This document shows, one piece after another, positions 17,070-25,319 of a stretch of DNA of 64,000 bases. A program made the position numbers and the translations under genes. Within the stretch, counting starts at the first letter, position 1. Each line of letters starts with the position of its first letter. Origin of the DNA: Methylomicrobium agile (lineage in GTDB: Bacteria > Pseudomonadota > Gammaproteobacteria > Methylococcales > Methylomonadaceae); NCBI RefSeq assembly GCF_000733855.1, contig NZ_JPOJ01000001.1, forward strand, positions 1,054,001 to 1,118,000. Direction: 5' to 3'. Below the pieces are notes generated by a model. That model made no database searches and was not told the origin of the DNA. It worked only from the letters and a program-made list of their open reading frames with translations.

Positions 17070-17151
17070 GTAGGGTACGCTGTGCGTACCTTTTAAAGCT
17101 TTTTCAGAGAGATTGCGGCCTTTTTATAAAGGTACGCACAGCGTACCCTAC
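17070..17151. repeat. REPIN-like element, family GTAG-GGTACGC
   Basis: Unit GTAG plus hairpin GGTACGC-TGT-GCGTACC at the left end, inverted copy at the right end (GGTACGC-ACA-GCGTACC-CTAC), about 40 bp between. Same family at 20173-20246 and 28567-28627. Confidence 0.85.
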
Positions 17152-17252
17152 GGTTCTGCGACGGATTCTTCAAGGATTCGAAGTTTTGCCGTGCCTACCC
17201 CTTACATCAACCCGGACGGCATTGCACAAAGGTATGCACCGCACACATCCCC

Positions 17253-18302
17253 TTAATTGAACCAGTGCGCATGCCGAATCCTGAGCGCAACCCGGTCGCC
17301 TTTCGCGAGCTGCAACGCCTTGAACCGTTCGTTCGGCATTTGCGCATAGACGACCGGAGCCCGCTTGCCCTGCTCCCGCACCTCTCTCGCCAGTTCGACC
17401 CGAATCGCCGAACCCAGATGCTGCCAGTCCTTCAGGGTGAACGGCGAGGAAGACGCATCGGCGTTTTTTTCGATGTCGATGTCGTGCGGACGCACGTGCG
17501 CAATCAGCGCCTCCGGATCGTCCAGAACGATCCCCGCATGCTGCAGCCAGATTTTATCCTCATTGTCGAAATGAAACACATTGGTTTGACCGACGAATTT
17601 CGAGACGAATGCGTTGGCCGGATGGTCGTAAATCTCGCTCGGCGACCCTTGCTGCTCGATCCGTCCATGATTCAGCACCACGACCTGGCTGGCGACTTCC
17701 ATCGCTTCCTCCTGATCGTGCGTGACGAAAATGCTGGTCACGTTCAATTCATGGTGCAGATTGCGGAGCCATTGCCTCAGGTCCTTGCGCACGCTCGCAT
17801 CGAGCGCGCCGAACGGTTCGTCGAGCAGCAGGACCGAAGGCTCGACCGCCAGCGCGCGCGCCAGCGCGATCCGCTGCCGCTGGCCGCCGGAAAGCTGGTC
17901 CGGATAGCGGTCGTGCAGCCAGTCCAGTTGCACCAATTGCAGCAGCTCGTGCACTTTCCGGCGGATCATCGCTTCACCGGGGCGTTCCTTGCGCGGTTTG
18001 ACGCGAAGCCCGAAAGCGATATTGTCGAACACGGTCATGTGCCGGAATAGCGCGTAATGCTGAAACACGAAACCGATGCCGCGATGGCTGGCGTGGTAGT
18101 CTGTCTTGTCTTCGCCGCTCAACAGCACGCGCCCCGAATCGGGCTGCTCCAGCCCGGCGATGATGCGCAGCAGCGTGGTCTTGCCGCAGCCGGACGGCCC
18201 CAATAAAGCGACCAGTTCGCCTTCCGGGATCTCCAGGTTGATATGATCCAGCGCGACGAAATCGCCGAATTTTTTGCTGATGTTGGAAAGTAGGATGCTC
18301 AT
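17253..18302 (-). CDS. cysA: Sulfate/thiosulfate ABC transporter ATP-binding protein CysA
   Basis: 349-residue ATPase of the sulfate importer. Walker [13 protein letters not shown] (about 34-45), Q-loop FVFQHYALF, signature [14 protein letters not shown], Walker [21 protein letters not shown] and switch His in [11 protein letters not shown]-terminal regulatory TOBE-like part ([11 protein letters not shown]...RIRHAHWF) is present, as in CysA. It is the last gene of the yezD-porin-sbp-cysT-cysW-cysA series, separated from cysW by a REPIN, which may lower its expression or stabilise upstream mRNA. Confidence 0.95.
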   Translation of the reverse strand: MSILLSNISKKFGDFVALDHINLEIPEGELVALLGPSGCGKTTLLRIIAGLEQPDSGRVLLSGEDKTDYHASHRGIGFVFQHYALFRHMTVFDNIAFGLRVKPRKERPGEAMIRRKVHELLQLVQLDWLHDRYPDQLSGGQRQRIALARALAVEPSVLLLDEPFGALDASVRKDLRQWLRNLHHELNVTSIFVTHDQEEAMEVASQVVVLNHGRIEQQGSPSEIYDHPANAFVSKFVGQTNVFHFDNEDKIWLQHAGIVLDDPEALIAHVRPHDIDIEKNADASSSPFTLKDWQHLGSAIRVELAREVREQGKRAPVVYAQMPNERFKALQLAKGDRVALRIRHAHWFN

Positions 18303-18325
18303 GATTCGGGTTCAAAATTCAGTTT

Positions 18326-18407
18326 GTAGGTTGGGTTAGGCGTTAGCCGTAACCCAACACGCATGATCGACAACACGTTGGGTTACGCTATCGCTAACCC
18401 AACCTAC
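18326..18407. repeat. REPIN-like element, family GTAG-GTTGGGTTA
   Basis: Fills the gap between cysW and cysA. GTAG + GTTGGGTTA...TAACCCAAC at the left, inverted copy CGCTAACCCAACCTAC at the right. Sits inside the sulfate transporter operon. Confidence 0.8.
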
Positions 18408-18412
18408 ACGAC

Positions 18413-19270
18413 TTATCGCTTTTTCCATTCCAGCATGCTCTTCAAAATCAGCGTCACGATCGCAAGACCGGCCAGGATCGACGCGCTCGCGAACGCACCG
18501 ACGAAATTGTATTCGTTGTAGCTGACCTCGACGTGCAGCGGCAGCGTATTGGTCAGGCCGCGGATATGTCCGGAAACGACCGACACCGCGCCGAACTCGC
18601 CCATCGCACGCGCATTGCAGAGCAAAATGCCGTACAGAAGCCCCCACTTGATGTTCGGCAGGGTGATCAGGAAAAAGGTTTTCCAGCCGCCGGCGCCCAA
18701 AGACAGGGCCGCCTCTTCCTCTTCGCTGCCCATCTCCTGCATCAAAGGGATCAGTTCGCGGGCGACGAACGGGAAAGTGATGAACAGCGTCGCCAAAATG
18801 ATTCCGGGCACCGCAAAAATGATCTTGATGTCGTGCTCCGAGAGCCATTGGCCGAACCAGCCCTGCGCGCCGAACAGCAAGACGAAGATCAGGCCGGAAA
18901 TGACCGGCGATACCGAAAACGGCAGATCGATCAAGGTGGTCAGCAGGCTTTTGCCCGGAAATTCGAAGCGGGTAATCGCCCAGGCGGCGGCAATGCCGAA
19001 TACGGTATTCAACGGCACCGTCACCAGCGCGGTGAGCAGCGTCAATTTCATTGCCGCCTGCGCGTCGGGTTGCGCCAGCTCGGCCCCATAGGCCTGCCAG
19101 CCTTTCGCGAACGCTTCGACGAGCACGACCGCGAGCGGCAAACATAAAAACAAAAAGATAAAGCCGACCGTCACCGTGATCAGAGCCCACTTGACCCAGG
19201 ACGGGTCGCCGAGGGAAATTTGTCGCCGGGCGCCCTGTTCGGCCAGTCCGGAAGAGGTGATCGCATTCAT
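18413..19270 (-). CDS. cysW: Sulfate ABC transporter permease CysW
   Basis: 285-residue inner-membrane permease with six predicted helices. It contains the binding-protein-dependent permease loop [30 protein letters not shown] with the EAA motif, and the CysW hallmarks [15 protein letters not shown] and [13 protein letters not shown]. It begins 12 bp after the cysT stop. A cytoplasmic N-terminal extension of about 25 residues precedes the first helix. Confidence 0.95.
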   Translation of the reverse strand: MNAITSSGLAEQGARRQISLGDPSWVKWALITVTVGFIFLFLCLPLAVVLVEAFAKGWQAYGAELAQPDAQAAMKLTLLTALVTVPLNTVFGIAAAWAITRFEFPGKSLLTTLIDLPFSVSPVISGLIFVLLFGAQGWFGQWLSEHDIKIIFAVPGIILATLFITFPFVARELIPLMQEMGSEEEEAALSLGAGGWKTFFLITLPNIKWGLLYGILLCNARAMGEFGAVSVVSGHIRGLTNTLPLHVEVSYNEYNFVGAFASASILAGLAIVTLILKSMLEWKKR

Positions 19271-19282
19271 CCCATGATTCTC

Positions 19283-20110
19283 CTAGAGTTGGCCAGAGCG
19301 CTTGCGCACCCAGTATTGCAGCAGATTGATCACGAACAGCAGCAAAAACGAAACCACCAGCAAGGTCAGCGCGATCGCGGTCGCGCCGGCGTATTCGTAT
19401 TGCTCCAGTTTGGTGATGATCATCAGCGGCACGATTTCGGAAACATACGGCAGATTGCCGGCGATAAAAATCACCGAACCGTATTCGCCGATCCCGCGCG
19501 CGAATGACAGCGCAAAGCCGGTCAGCAGGGCCGGAAACACGTTCGGGAAAATCACTTTTAAAAACACCTGCAGACGGGTCGCGCCGAGCGTCGAAGCGGC
19601 TTCTTCCATCGTCGCATCGAACTCCTGCAAGACCGGCTGCACGGTGCGCACCACGAACGGCAGCGCGATGAAGATCAGCGCAACCACGATTCCGGCCGGG
19701 GTATAGGCAATCTTGATGCCGAACGATTCGGAAGCCAGTCTGCCGAGAAAGCCGCCGGGCTGGTAGATCGTCGCCAGCACGATGCCGGCCACCGCGGTCG
19801 GCAGCGCGAACGGCAGATCGATCAGCGCATCGAGCACGCGCTTGCCCGGAAACGGATAGCGGACGAAGGTCCAGGCGATGATGAAGCCGAACAAGCTGGC
19901 AATGGCCGCGGCGATCAGCGAGGCCGCGAAGCTGACGCGAAAAGAGGCCAGCACCCGCTTGTTGGTGATGATGGCGAGATATTCATCCCAACTGAGCAAG
20001 AGGCTTTTGACGATCAGCGTGCTGAGCGGAATCAGCACGATCAGCCCCAGATAGAACAGGGTAAAGCCGAGAGCCGGACGAAAACCCGGCATGATGTGAC
20101 TCTGTCTCAT
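19283..20110 (-). CDS. cysT: Sulfate ABC transporter permease CysT (CysU)
   Basis: 275-residue permease partner of CysW. Six helices, EAA-loop EEAASTLGATRLQVFLKVIFPNVFPALLTG, and GEYGSVIFIAGNLPYVSEIVPL, the CysT counterpart of the CysW motif. The first helix LGFTLFYLGLIVLIPLSTLIVKS is typical. Between it and sbp lies a REPIN (20173-20246) and about 190 bp without a gene, so it may depend on read-through from sbp. Confidence 0.95.
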   Translation of the reverse strand: MRQSHIMPGFRPALGFTLFYLGLIVLIPLSTLIVKSLLLSWDEYLAIITNKRVLASFRVSFAASLIAAAIASLFGFIIAWTFVRYPFPGKRVLDALIDLPFALPTAVAGIVLATIYQPGGFLGRLASESFGIKIAYTPAGIVVALIFIALPFVVRTVQPVLQEFDATMEEAASTLGATRLQVFLKVIFPNVFPALLTGFALSFARGIGEYGSVIFIAGNLPYVSEIVPLMIITKLEQYEYAGATAIALTLLVVSFLLLFVINLLQYWVRKRSGQL

Positions 20111-20172
20111 GAATTTTACGCTTTGGTGGTGGTGAGCATAAATCGGTATTCTCTAGAAGCCGTTACGGTCCC

Positions 20173-20246
20173 GTAGGGTACGCTGTGCGTACCTTGACAT
20201 TGGCTAAAACTTGAATTTTTTAAACGGTACGCACAGCGTACCCTAC
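20173..20246. repeat. REPIN-like element, family GTAG-GGTACGC
   Basis: GTAGGGTACGCTGTGCGTACC at the left and its reverse complement at the right with about 32 bp between. Located between sbp and cysT. Confidence 0.85.
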
Positions 20247-20439
20247 AAAAAAAGAGCGTTGAATGCGTCCGTCCCTTGACTATCCAACGCCAACCACGAG
20301 AGGCATTCACCGTGGGATGACCCGATCGATGGCTCCGCACCGATCGTTGAGGAGGTTCTTCCTGGCCTTGCCGGAATCGGTATTTTCAAAACCGCCCGGC
20401 TCGTTTAGCCCAATCCTGCGTACAGGCCGAACGCGTTAC

Positions 20440-21444
20440 TTACTGTTCGTAAATCTGGTCGAATATGGCGTTGTCGTCGAAATGATCTTTCTGCACATCG
20501 TCCCAACTGCCGAACACGTCGTTCACCTTGAACAGTTCCAGTTTCGGGAACCGCGCGATATCGGCCGGATCGGCATATTTCGGTTCGCTCGGCCGGTAAA
20601 AATGCTTGGCCGCCAGTTTCTGCCCGGTCGGCGAATAGAGGAATTGCAGATAGGCTTCCGCCAGATCGCGGGTTTTGTGTTTGTCGACAATCCCGTCCAC
20701 GATCGTGACCGGCGTTTCGGCGAGAATGCTGCTCGGCGGCACCACGATGTCGACCTTGCCTTCGCCGAGTTCCTTGATCGCCAGATACGCCTCGTTTTCC
20801 CAGGTCAGGAGCACGTCGCCGATTTCCCGCTGCAGGAAGGTGGTGGTCGCTCCTCGCGCGCCCGAATCGAGCACCGGCACGTTCTTGTACAGTTTCTTCA
20901 CGAAGTCTTTCGCCGCGTCCTTGCCGCCGTATTTCTTTTCGGCGAACGCCCAGGCCGCCAGATAGTTGTAACGCGCGCCGCCCGAGGTTTTCGGATTCGG
21001 GGTCACGACCGAAATGCCTTCCTTGACCAGATCGTCCCAGTTTTTGATGCCTTTCGGATTGCCCTTGCGCACCAGAAACACGATCGTCGAAGTGTAAGGA
21101 ATGTTCTTGTTCGGCAAACGGGACTGCCAATCCTTGGGCAAGAGACCCGTTCTTCTAGCAATGTTGTCGATGTCGTAGGTGATCGCCAGCGTCAGCACGT
21201 CGGCCTCGAGGCCGTCGATCACGGCCCGGGCCTGCTTGCTCGCGCCGCCGTGCGACTGCTTGATGTCGACCGTTTCGCCGGTCTTTTCGCGCCAATATTT
21301 GACGAATTCCTGGTTGAAGTCCTGATACAACTCGCGGGTCGGGTCATAAGAGACATTCAGCAGGCTCCGGTTCGCGAACGCGTTGCCGCCGAGCAGCAAG
21401 GCCGCCGCCAGCAGGCCGGTTTTCAATACGTGTTTGGTGTTCAT
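20440..21444 (-). CDS. sbp: Periplasmic sulfate-binding protein
   Basis: 334-residue substrate-binding protein with signal peptide [24 protein letters not shown]. Sulfate-binding family blocks: [43 protein letters not shown]-like, [20 protein letters not shown] and [14 protein letters not shown]. Sbp versus CysP (thiosulfate) cannot be separated with certainty; the overall pattern fits Sbp. Its own promoter region with site A lies 40-80 bp upstream. Confidence 0.94.
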   Translation of the reverse strand: MNTKHVLKTGLLAAALLLGGNAFANRSLLNVSYDPTRELYQDFNQEFVKYWREKTGETVDIKQSHGGASKQARAVIDGLEADVLTLAITYDIDNIARRTGLLPKDWQSRLPNKNIPYTSTIVFLVRKGNPKGIKNWDDLVKEGISVVTPNPKTSGGARYNYLAAWAFAEKKYGGKDAAKDFVKKLYKNVPVLDSGARGATTTFLQREIGDVLLTWENEAYLAIKELGEGKVDIVVPPSSILAETPVTIVDGIVDKHKTRDLAEAYLQFLYSPTGQKLAAKHFYRPSEPKYADPADIARFPKLELFKVNDVFGSWDDVQKDHFDDNAIFDQIYEQ

Positions 21445-21483
21445 CGGTTCACTCGCACAAAAGGAATAAAAATATCTGTAACC

Positions 21484-21522
21484 ATCATAGGGGCTACCGT
21501 TTTGAATAAAAAACGATATATT
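21484..21522 (-). promoter_or_regulatory. sbp promoter with shared sulfur-regulon element (site A)
   Basis: On the minus strand AATATATCGTTTTTTATT (21505-21522) stands 24 nt upstream of a -10-like TATGAT (21484-21489). No good -35 is present, as expected for an activator-dependent promoter. The yezD promoter has the same element at exactly the same distance from its -10. Confidence 0.6.
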
Positions 21523-21531
21523 CCGAATTTA

Positions 21532-21550
21532 TTATCTGATTTTCAGATAA
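21532..21550. promoter_or_regulatory. Perfect palindrome upstream of sbp site A
   Basis: TTATCTGA-TTT-TCAGATAA lies between the end of the AlgE-type porin gene and site A. It could be part of a CysB operator or a small hairpin after the porin stop (12 nt away). The yezD promoter has a related CAGATATTTAAAT at the matching place. Confidence 0.45.
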
Positions 21551-21561
21551 CCGCCCTCTTT

Positions 21562-23178
21562 TCATTTGAAGGCATTGAGGGTCAGTTCCACGTAGAAAAA
21601 GTCGGTGTCTTTTTCAAACATCCCCGGAATGTTCCCGTTCGAGGCCACCATCCGGTTGCGTACGAAGTCGCCGGTGGTAAAGTGCGAATAGCCGATATTG
21701 GTCGCGACATGCGCGAAGGGCTGGTAGCGCACGCGGATATCGACCGAGTTGCCCAGATAATCGCCGCTTTGCCCGGTCTTGTCGCGGTTGAAATCGTTGG
21801 CGTCGGAGACGCTGAACAGGTTGTTGAAGCGGTCTTTGTCGCTGGCCAGCCAATACAGGCCGAATCCCGTGTCGATACTCAGATTTTTGCGCGGCTGAAA
21901 CTCCAGCCTGATTTTCGGCGCGCTGATGTTTTCCATCACGACGTAATCATCCGCGCTCCAGGGCCGGGCAAAACCGAAAAAGCGCTCGAACCGGTTGTTT
22001 TTGTTGTCGTTCGGGTTTTTATCGCCGCTCGCATAACCGTACTGCGCACTGATCCGGGGCTTCCAGGGATGGTCGAAGGTGTAGCCGGCCTCGAAGGTAA
22101 AACCGAAAGCATCCTGCTGCAGCGCTTTCCCGGTGTTTCTGTCGTTGCTGCGGCCGAACTGGTACATCGCGTCCATGTCCCAGTTGAATCCGGTGCCCGG
22201 AATAAAACCGTAGGCGCGCAGGGCGGGTGCGATAATGTCCCGATTGTCCAGATCGCCGGGATTTTGGGTGGCCGATTTTCTTAGGCCCAGATAGTAAGGC
22301 TCCAGCGTGATCCATTTGCTCCATTTGCGCCAGTGCCCGATCGCGCCGTAAACCCATTGCTGCTCGATCGGCTTGTCGGTGTTGTACTTGAGGCGGTCCA
22401 GCGGCTGCAGCGCCAGCCCGTCGAGGCTCCAGTCGTTTTTGTCCTGGCCCAGCGCAACCTGGAATCCCTGGAAGGTGTTGGTCGTGTTGCGCCATTCGTT
22501 GCTGGCAATCAGGCGGCGATCCAGAAATTCGAAATTCAAGCGTCCCGCTTTGATGCTCAGCGGCCGGTTATTGCCCAAGTCGTCCTTGCCCAGCGCATCC
22601 TTGAAAAACAATTCGCCATAAGCCTGAATGAACTCGAACTCGTTCACATCCCGGTTGTCCTCGGCAAAACGGCTGTTGTAGCGCCGGGAATCCTGGACTT
22701 CGACCGCGAAACGGAACGGATCCAGAATCTCCTTCAAGCCCAGGTAGGCGCGCGTCTTCAGCAGCACCGGCTCGTCGACGCCGCCGGCGTAGGCGCGTTT
22801 GGCCGCGGGGCCCGCATTCGGCAACGGATTGCTGCGGCGAATATCGTCGTCGCGGTGCTCGTAGCGAGTCCGTTGCTCCAGCCCGACGTCCAGCCAGGTA
22901 ATGTCCCTGAATGCGTCAATGCCGGTTTTGTTCAATGTGACGCTATAAGGCGGCGGCGTGGAAATCCGTTTGGTACCGTAGCTGCCGGCTTCCTTGTAAT
23001 AGCCGTTCCGTTGCGCCGCCTCCGCGGCAATTTCTTCCTGGACTTCTTTTTTTCTGGCTTCGATCTTCGCTTTCATTTCGGCATCGGCGTCGCCGGCCGC
23101 AAAGGCGGGCGGCGAGCCGGATATCCCGATCAGGTCGTTGACGGCTACGGTTAATAATAAAAATTTTCTCGTTCTCAT
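21562..23178 (-). CDS. Alginate-export-family (AlgE-like) outer-membrane porin in the sulfate operon
   Basis: 538-residue outer-membrane barrel. The ATG at 23178, after GAGAGAAG, gives a signal peptide (MRTRKFLLLTVAV...AFAA), then a short helical Glu/Lys segment (AEMKAKIEARKKEVQEEIAAEAAQ) that may form a coiled coil. The barrel carries the family blocks WLDVGLEQRTRYEHRDDD, RFAVEVQDSRRY and KAGRLNFEFLDRRLIASNEWRNT. It ends in FFYVELTLNAFK. The AlgE-like family includes many porins with no link to alginate. It lies between yezD and sbp, so uptake of sulfate or an organosulfur anion is the most likely job, by context only. Confidence 0.85.
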   Translation of the reverse strand: MRTRKFLLLTVAVNDLIGISGSPPAFAAGDADAEMKAKIEARKKEVQEEIAAEAAQRNGYYKEAGSYGTKRISTPPPYSVTLNKTGIDAFRDITWLDVGLEQRTRYEHRDDDIRRSNPLPNAGPAAKRAYAGGVDEPVLLKTRAYLGLKEILDPFRFAVEVQDSRRYNSRFAEDNRDVNEFEFIQAYGELFFKDALGKDDLGNNRPLSIKAGRLNFEFLDRRLIASNEWRNTTNTFQGFQVALGQDKNDWSLDGLALQPLDRLKYNTDKPIEQQWVYGAIGHWRKWSKWITLEPYYLGLRKSATQNPGDLDNRDIIAPALRAYGFIPGTGFNWDMDAMYQFGRSNDRNTGKALQQDAFGFTFEAGYTFDHPWKPRISAQYGYASGDKNPNDNKNNRFERFFGFARPWSADDYVVMENISAPKIRLEFQPRKNLSIDTGFGLYWLASDKDRFNNLFSVSDANDFNRDKTGQSGDYLGNSVDIRVRYQPFAHVATNIGYSHFTTGDFVRNRMVASNGNIPGMFEKDTDFFYVELTLNAFK

Positions 23179-23275
23179 ACTTCTCTCGGGGAAACAGCCT
23201 TCTCCAGTTACCCGGTCAATCGCTGCCAAAAAAATTCACTCGCCATCCGCGGTGTTCCGCTGGATTTCGGCCGCA

Positions 23276-23452
23276 TTATTTACGGGAGTAGTCGGGCCTC
23301 AGTTTTTCTTTGCGCTCGATCTGCACGACCTTGCCGTCGTGCACGATGATTTCGAGAGAGCCGAAACGGATGCCTTCCAGCATCTGGCTGATCTGATGCA
23401 TGATTTCAAGGTGCTGATTCTTGGTCGGACTGGGTTCAACGTGATTGGCCAT
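23276..23452 (-). CDS. yezD: YezD family small protein (DUF2292)
   Basis: 58-residue protein, MANHVEPSPTKNQHLEIMHQ... with the family core IRFGSLEIIVHDGKVVQIERKEKLR near the C-terminus. YezD proteins are small soluble proteins of unknown biochemistry, repeatedly found beside sulfate-assimilation genes. It opens the sulfate-import gene series, 97 bp upstream of the porin, and is preceded by promoter site B. The start ATG at 23452 gives the normal family length. Confidence 0.88.
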   Translation of the reverse strand: MANHVEPSPTKNQHLEIMHQISQMLEGIRFGSLEIIVHDGKVVQIERKEKLRPDYSRK

Positions 23453-23488
23453 GCCGGTACTCCGTACAAAAAAGTCTTGTTGGAGCGA

Positions 23489-23528
23489 ATTTTAAATAGC
23501 CGATTGAATCTGAAAAAACGATATTATT
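23489..23528 (-). promoter_or_regulatory. yezD promoter with shared sulfur-regulon element (site B)
   Basis: On the minus strand AATAATATCGTTTTTTCAG (23510-23528) stands 24 nt upstream of -10-like TAAAAT (23489-23494). Further upstream CAGATATTTAAATCG parallels the sequence before site A. No convincing -35. Confidence 0.6.
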
Positions 23529-23705
23529 CGATTTAAATATCTGTTTTTTTGAAAGCGGTGAAATTCTTTGCAGCGATAACCTGCATGGAGCACGGCAAAA
23601 AACTGATCGGCGCCCCCCGCAATCCGGCCTGCCGAAAGGCAACCTCTCTCCGGCGCACGGCCAGGGACGGTACAACGCAATTTTTCCCCGCTATTTCTAT
23701 CTCCG

Positions 23706-23720
23706 TTAACATGATGTTAA
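23706..23720. promoter_or_regulatory. Palindrome upstream of the BON lipoprotein genes
   Basis: TTAACAT-G-ATGTTAA, 76 bp before the first BON lipoprotein start and directly followed by TATAAC. It could be an operator overlapping the promoter. Confidence 0.35.
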
Positions 23721-23795
23721 TATAACCGTGTCAGACTTGCTTTTCTTGGTCCTTCAAGATATTACTTTTAACTCTTCATGTGGTTTGGAAATATC

Positions 23796-24116
23796 ATGAA
23801 AATATTCGATTCGGCCAGAGTTGTGCTGTTAGGGTTAGCGGTCGTTCTATCGCTCTCGGTTTCGGGATGCGCCGGCAGCAGGCGGCAGGAAAGCACAGGA
23901 GAGTATTTCGACGATGTCTCGCTGACCGCCAGGGTCAAGACCTCGATTCTCGGCGATGCCGGGGTTAAATTTCTGCAGGTCCATGTCGAGTCCTTCAAAG
24001 GCATCGTCCAGTTGAGCGGCTTTGTCGACTCGGAGGCTGCCGCCGAGCGGGCCATCTATCTGGCGCGGACCGTCAACGGCGTCAAGCAGGTCAACAACAG
24101 TTTGATCGTCAAGTAA
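23796..24116 (+). CDS. BON-domain lipoprotein (copy 1)
   Basis: 106-residue lipoprotein. Signal peptide with lipobox SVSGC, then a single BON domain (LTARVKTSILGDAGVKFLQVHVESFKGIVQLSGFVDSEAAAERAIYLARTVNGVKQVNNSLIVK). BON domains bind membranes or envelope polymers and occur in osmotic-stress proteins such as OsmY. ATG 23796 is chosen over 23778 because it starts a proper signal peptide. Position +2 after the lipobox Cys is Ala, not Asp, so outer-membrane sorting is expected. Tandem paralogue of the next gene. Confidence 0.9.
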   Translation: MKIFDSARVVLLGLAVVLSLSVSGCAGSRRQESTGEYFDDVSLTARVKTSILGDAGVKFLQVHVESFKGIVQLSGFVDSEAAAERAIYLARTVNGVKQVNNSLIVK

Positions 24117-24178
24117 ACCGGATTCTTGACGCGCATCCGCGCCATTTACCGATCCATTTTTTACCTCACGAAAACATC

Positions 24179-24493
24179 ATGAAAAAATTCAGATCATTCC
24201 TGCGTTTTTTATTGGGCTTGCTGGTCATCGCTTCGCTGGCCGGCTGTGCGGCCAGCAAGCACTATGAAAGCACGGGCGAATACATCGACGATTCGGTATT
24301 GACCACCAAGGTCAAGACTTCGATCCTCGGCGACTCCAAGCTCAAGGTACTGCAGATCGACGTGGAAACCTTCAAGGGCATCGTTCAGTTGAGCGGGTTC
24401 GTGGACTCCCAGGAAGCCGCCGAGCGGGCCGTGGATCTGGCCCGCAAGGTTAGAGGCGTCAAGCAGGTCAACAACAGCCTGATCGTGAAATAA
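24179..24493 (+). CDS. BON-domain lipoprotein (copy 2)
   Basis: 104-residue paralogue of the preceding gene: lipobox SLAGC, then the same STGEY(F/I)DD linker and BON domain, with a nearly identical end (GVKQVNNSLIVK in both). The two genes are 62 bp apart and clearly come from a tandem duplication. Signal peptides have diverged much more than the BON domains. A palindromic terminator starts 4 bp after the stop. Confidence 0.92.
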   Translation: MKKFRSFLRFLLGLLVIASLAGCAASKHYESTGEYIDDSVLTTKVKTSILGDSKLKVLQIDVETFKGIVQLSGFVDSQEAAERAVDLARKVRGVKQVNNSLIVK

Positions 24494-24496
24494 AAA

Positions 24497-24532
24497 AAGA
24501 CCTGCCAGGTTTTTAAAAACCTGGCAGGTCTT
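24497..24532. terminator. 36-bp perfect palindrome, bidirectional terminator-like repeat
   Basis: AAGACCTGCCAGGTTTTT followed by its exact reverse complement. It ends the BON operon on the plus strand. On the minus strand it follows rdgB and runs into a T-rich stretch (A-run 24492-24498 on plus). The same repeat occurs at 33027-33061 and, degraded, at 38343-38375. Confidence 0.8.
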
Positions 24533-24559
24533 CCGGGCTCACGAAGAGCCACGGGCCCG

Positions 24560-25171
24560 CTATTCCGTCTCCCTGGCGCTCAGCATTGCAGTCAGGCCGC
24601 GCAGCGCCTGTCCGCGGTGGCTCAGCGCATTCTTGACTTCCGGGGTCAATTCGGCGGATGCGCAAGCGTGCGTCGGCACCCAAAACACCGGATCGTAACC
24701 GAAGCCGTTGCTGCCGGCCGGCCGGGTCAGAATCCTGCCTTCCCAGACGCCCTGAGCGATCACCGGCATGGGGTCGGCCGCATGCTGCATGAACACCAAC
24801 ACACAGATGAAGCGCGCGCTGCGCTCCGCTTCCGGTACGCCGTCGAGCTCCCTGAGCAGTTTTTGCAGATTGTCCAGGTCGCTGCTGCCGGGTCCCGCAT
24901 AGCGCGCGGAATAGACGCCCGGCGCGCCGTCCAGCGCGTCGACGACCAACCCCGAGTCGTCAGCAATCGCGGGCAGCCCGCTGTGCAGGGCCGCATGCCG
25001 GGCCTTGATGATCGCGTTTTCGACGAAGGTCGTGCCGGTTTCCTCCGCGTCGCCGATCGAGAAGTCGGATTGCGGCACGATCGGATGATCGGCCAGCATG
25101 GCCTGGATTTCGCGGATTTTTCCCGGATTGCCGCTGGCGAGTACGATTTTTTGGTGTTTAGTGAAGAGCAT
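24560..25171 (-). CDS. rdgB: RdgB/HAM1 non-canonical purine NTP pyrophosphatase
   Basis: 203-residue enzyme hydrolysing ITP, dITP and XTP to monophosphates, keeping them out of nucleic acids. Family motifs: [13 protein letters not shown] at the N-terminus, [51 protein letters not shown] and LSHRGQAL. The ATG at 25171 is chosen because upstream residues do not fit the family. It follows rph on the same strand, the usual rph-rdgB pairing. Confidence 0.95.
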   Translation of the reverse strand: MLFTKHQKIVLASGNPGKIREIQAMLADHPIVPQSDFSIGDAEETGTTFVENAIIKARHAALHSGLPAIADDSGLVVDALDGAPGVYSARYAGPGSSDLDNLQKLLRELDGVPEAERSARFICVLVFMQHAADPMPVIAQGVWEGRILTRPAGSNGFGYDPVFWVPTHACASAELTPEVKNALSHRGQALRGLTAMLSARETE

Positions 25172-25267
25172 AACTCGGACGAAAAACGAAAGTTGCGCGA
25201 AACAGGGTTTGCAACCCCGTTCCGAACGTTTTAACAATACGGCTTCGGATGCAGTCCTGAAACGAAA

Positions 25268-25292
25268 CGGCCGGGGCAACACGCCCCGGCCG
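25268..25292. other. GC-rich hairpin between rph and rdgB
   Basis: CGGCCGGGGC-AACAC-GCCCCGGCCG stem-loop 28 bp after the rph stop. No T-run of note follows on the minus strand, so it may be an mRNA-stabilising or processing hairpin rather than an intrinsic terminator. Confidence 0.5.
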
Positions 25293-25319
25293 GTAGGTTC
25301 TCCTCCCGGATCTTGGGCT

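Noticed and set aside
20263-22284. 673-codon plus-strand frame opposite sbp and the AlgE-like porin
   Set aside because: Spans two well-supported genes and their promoter on the other strand; composition is that of a shadow frame.
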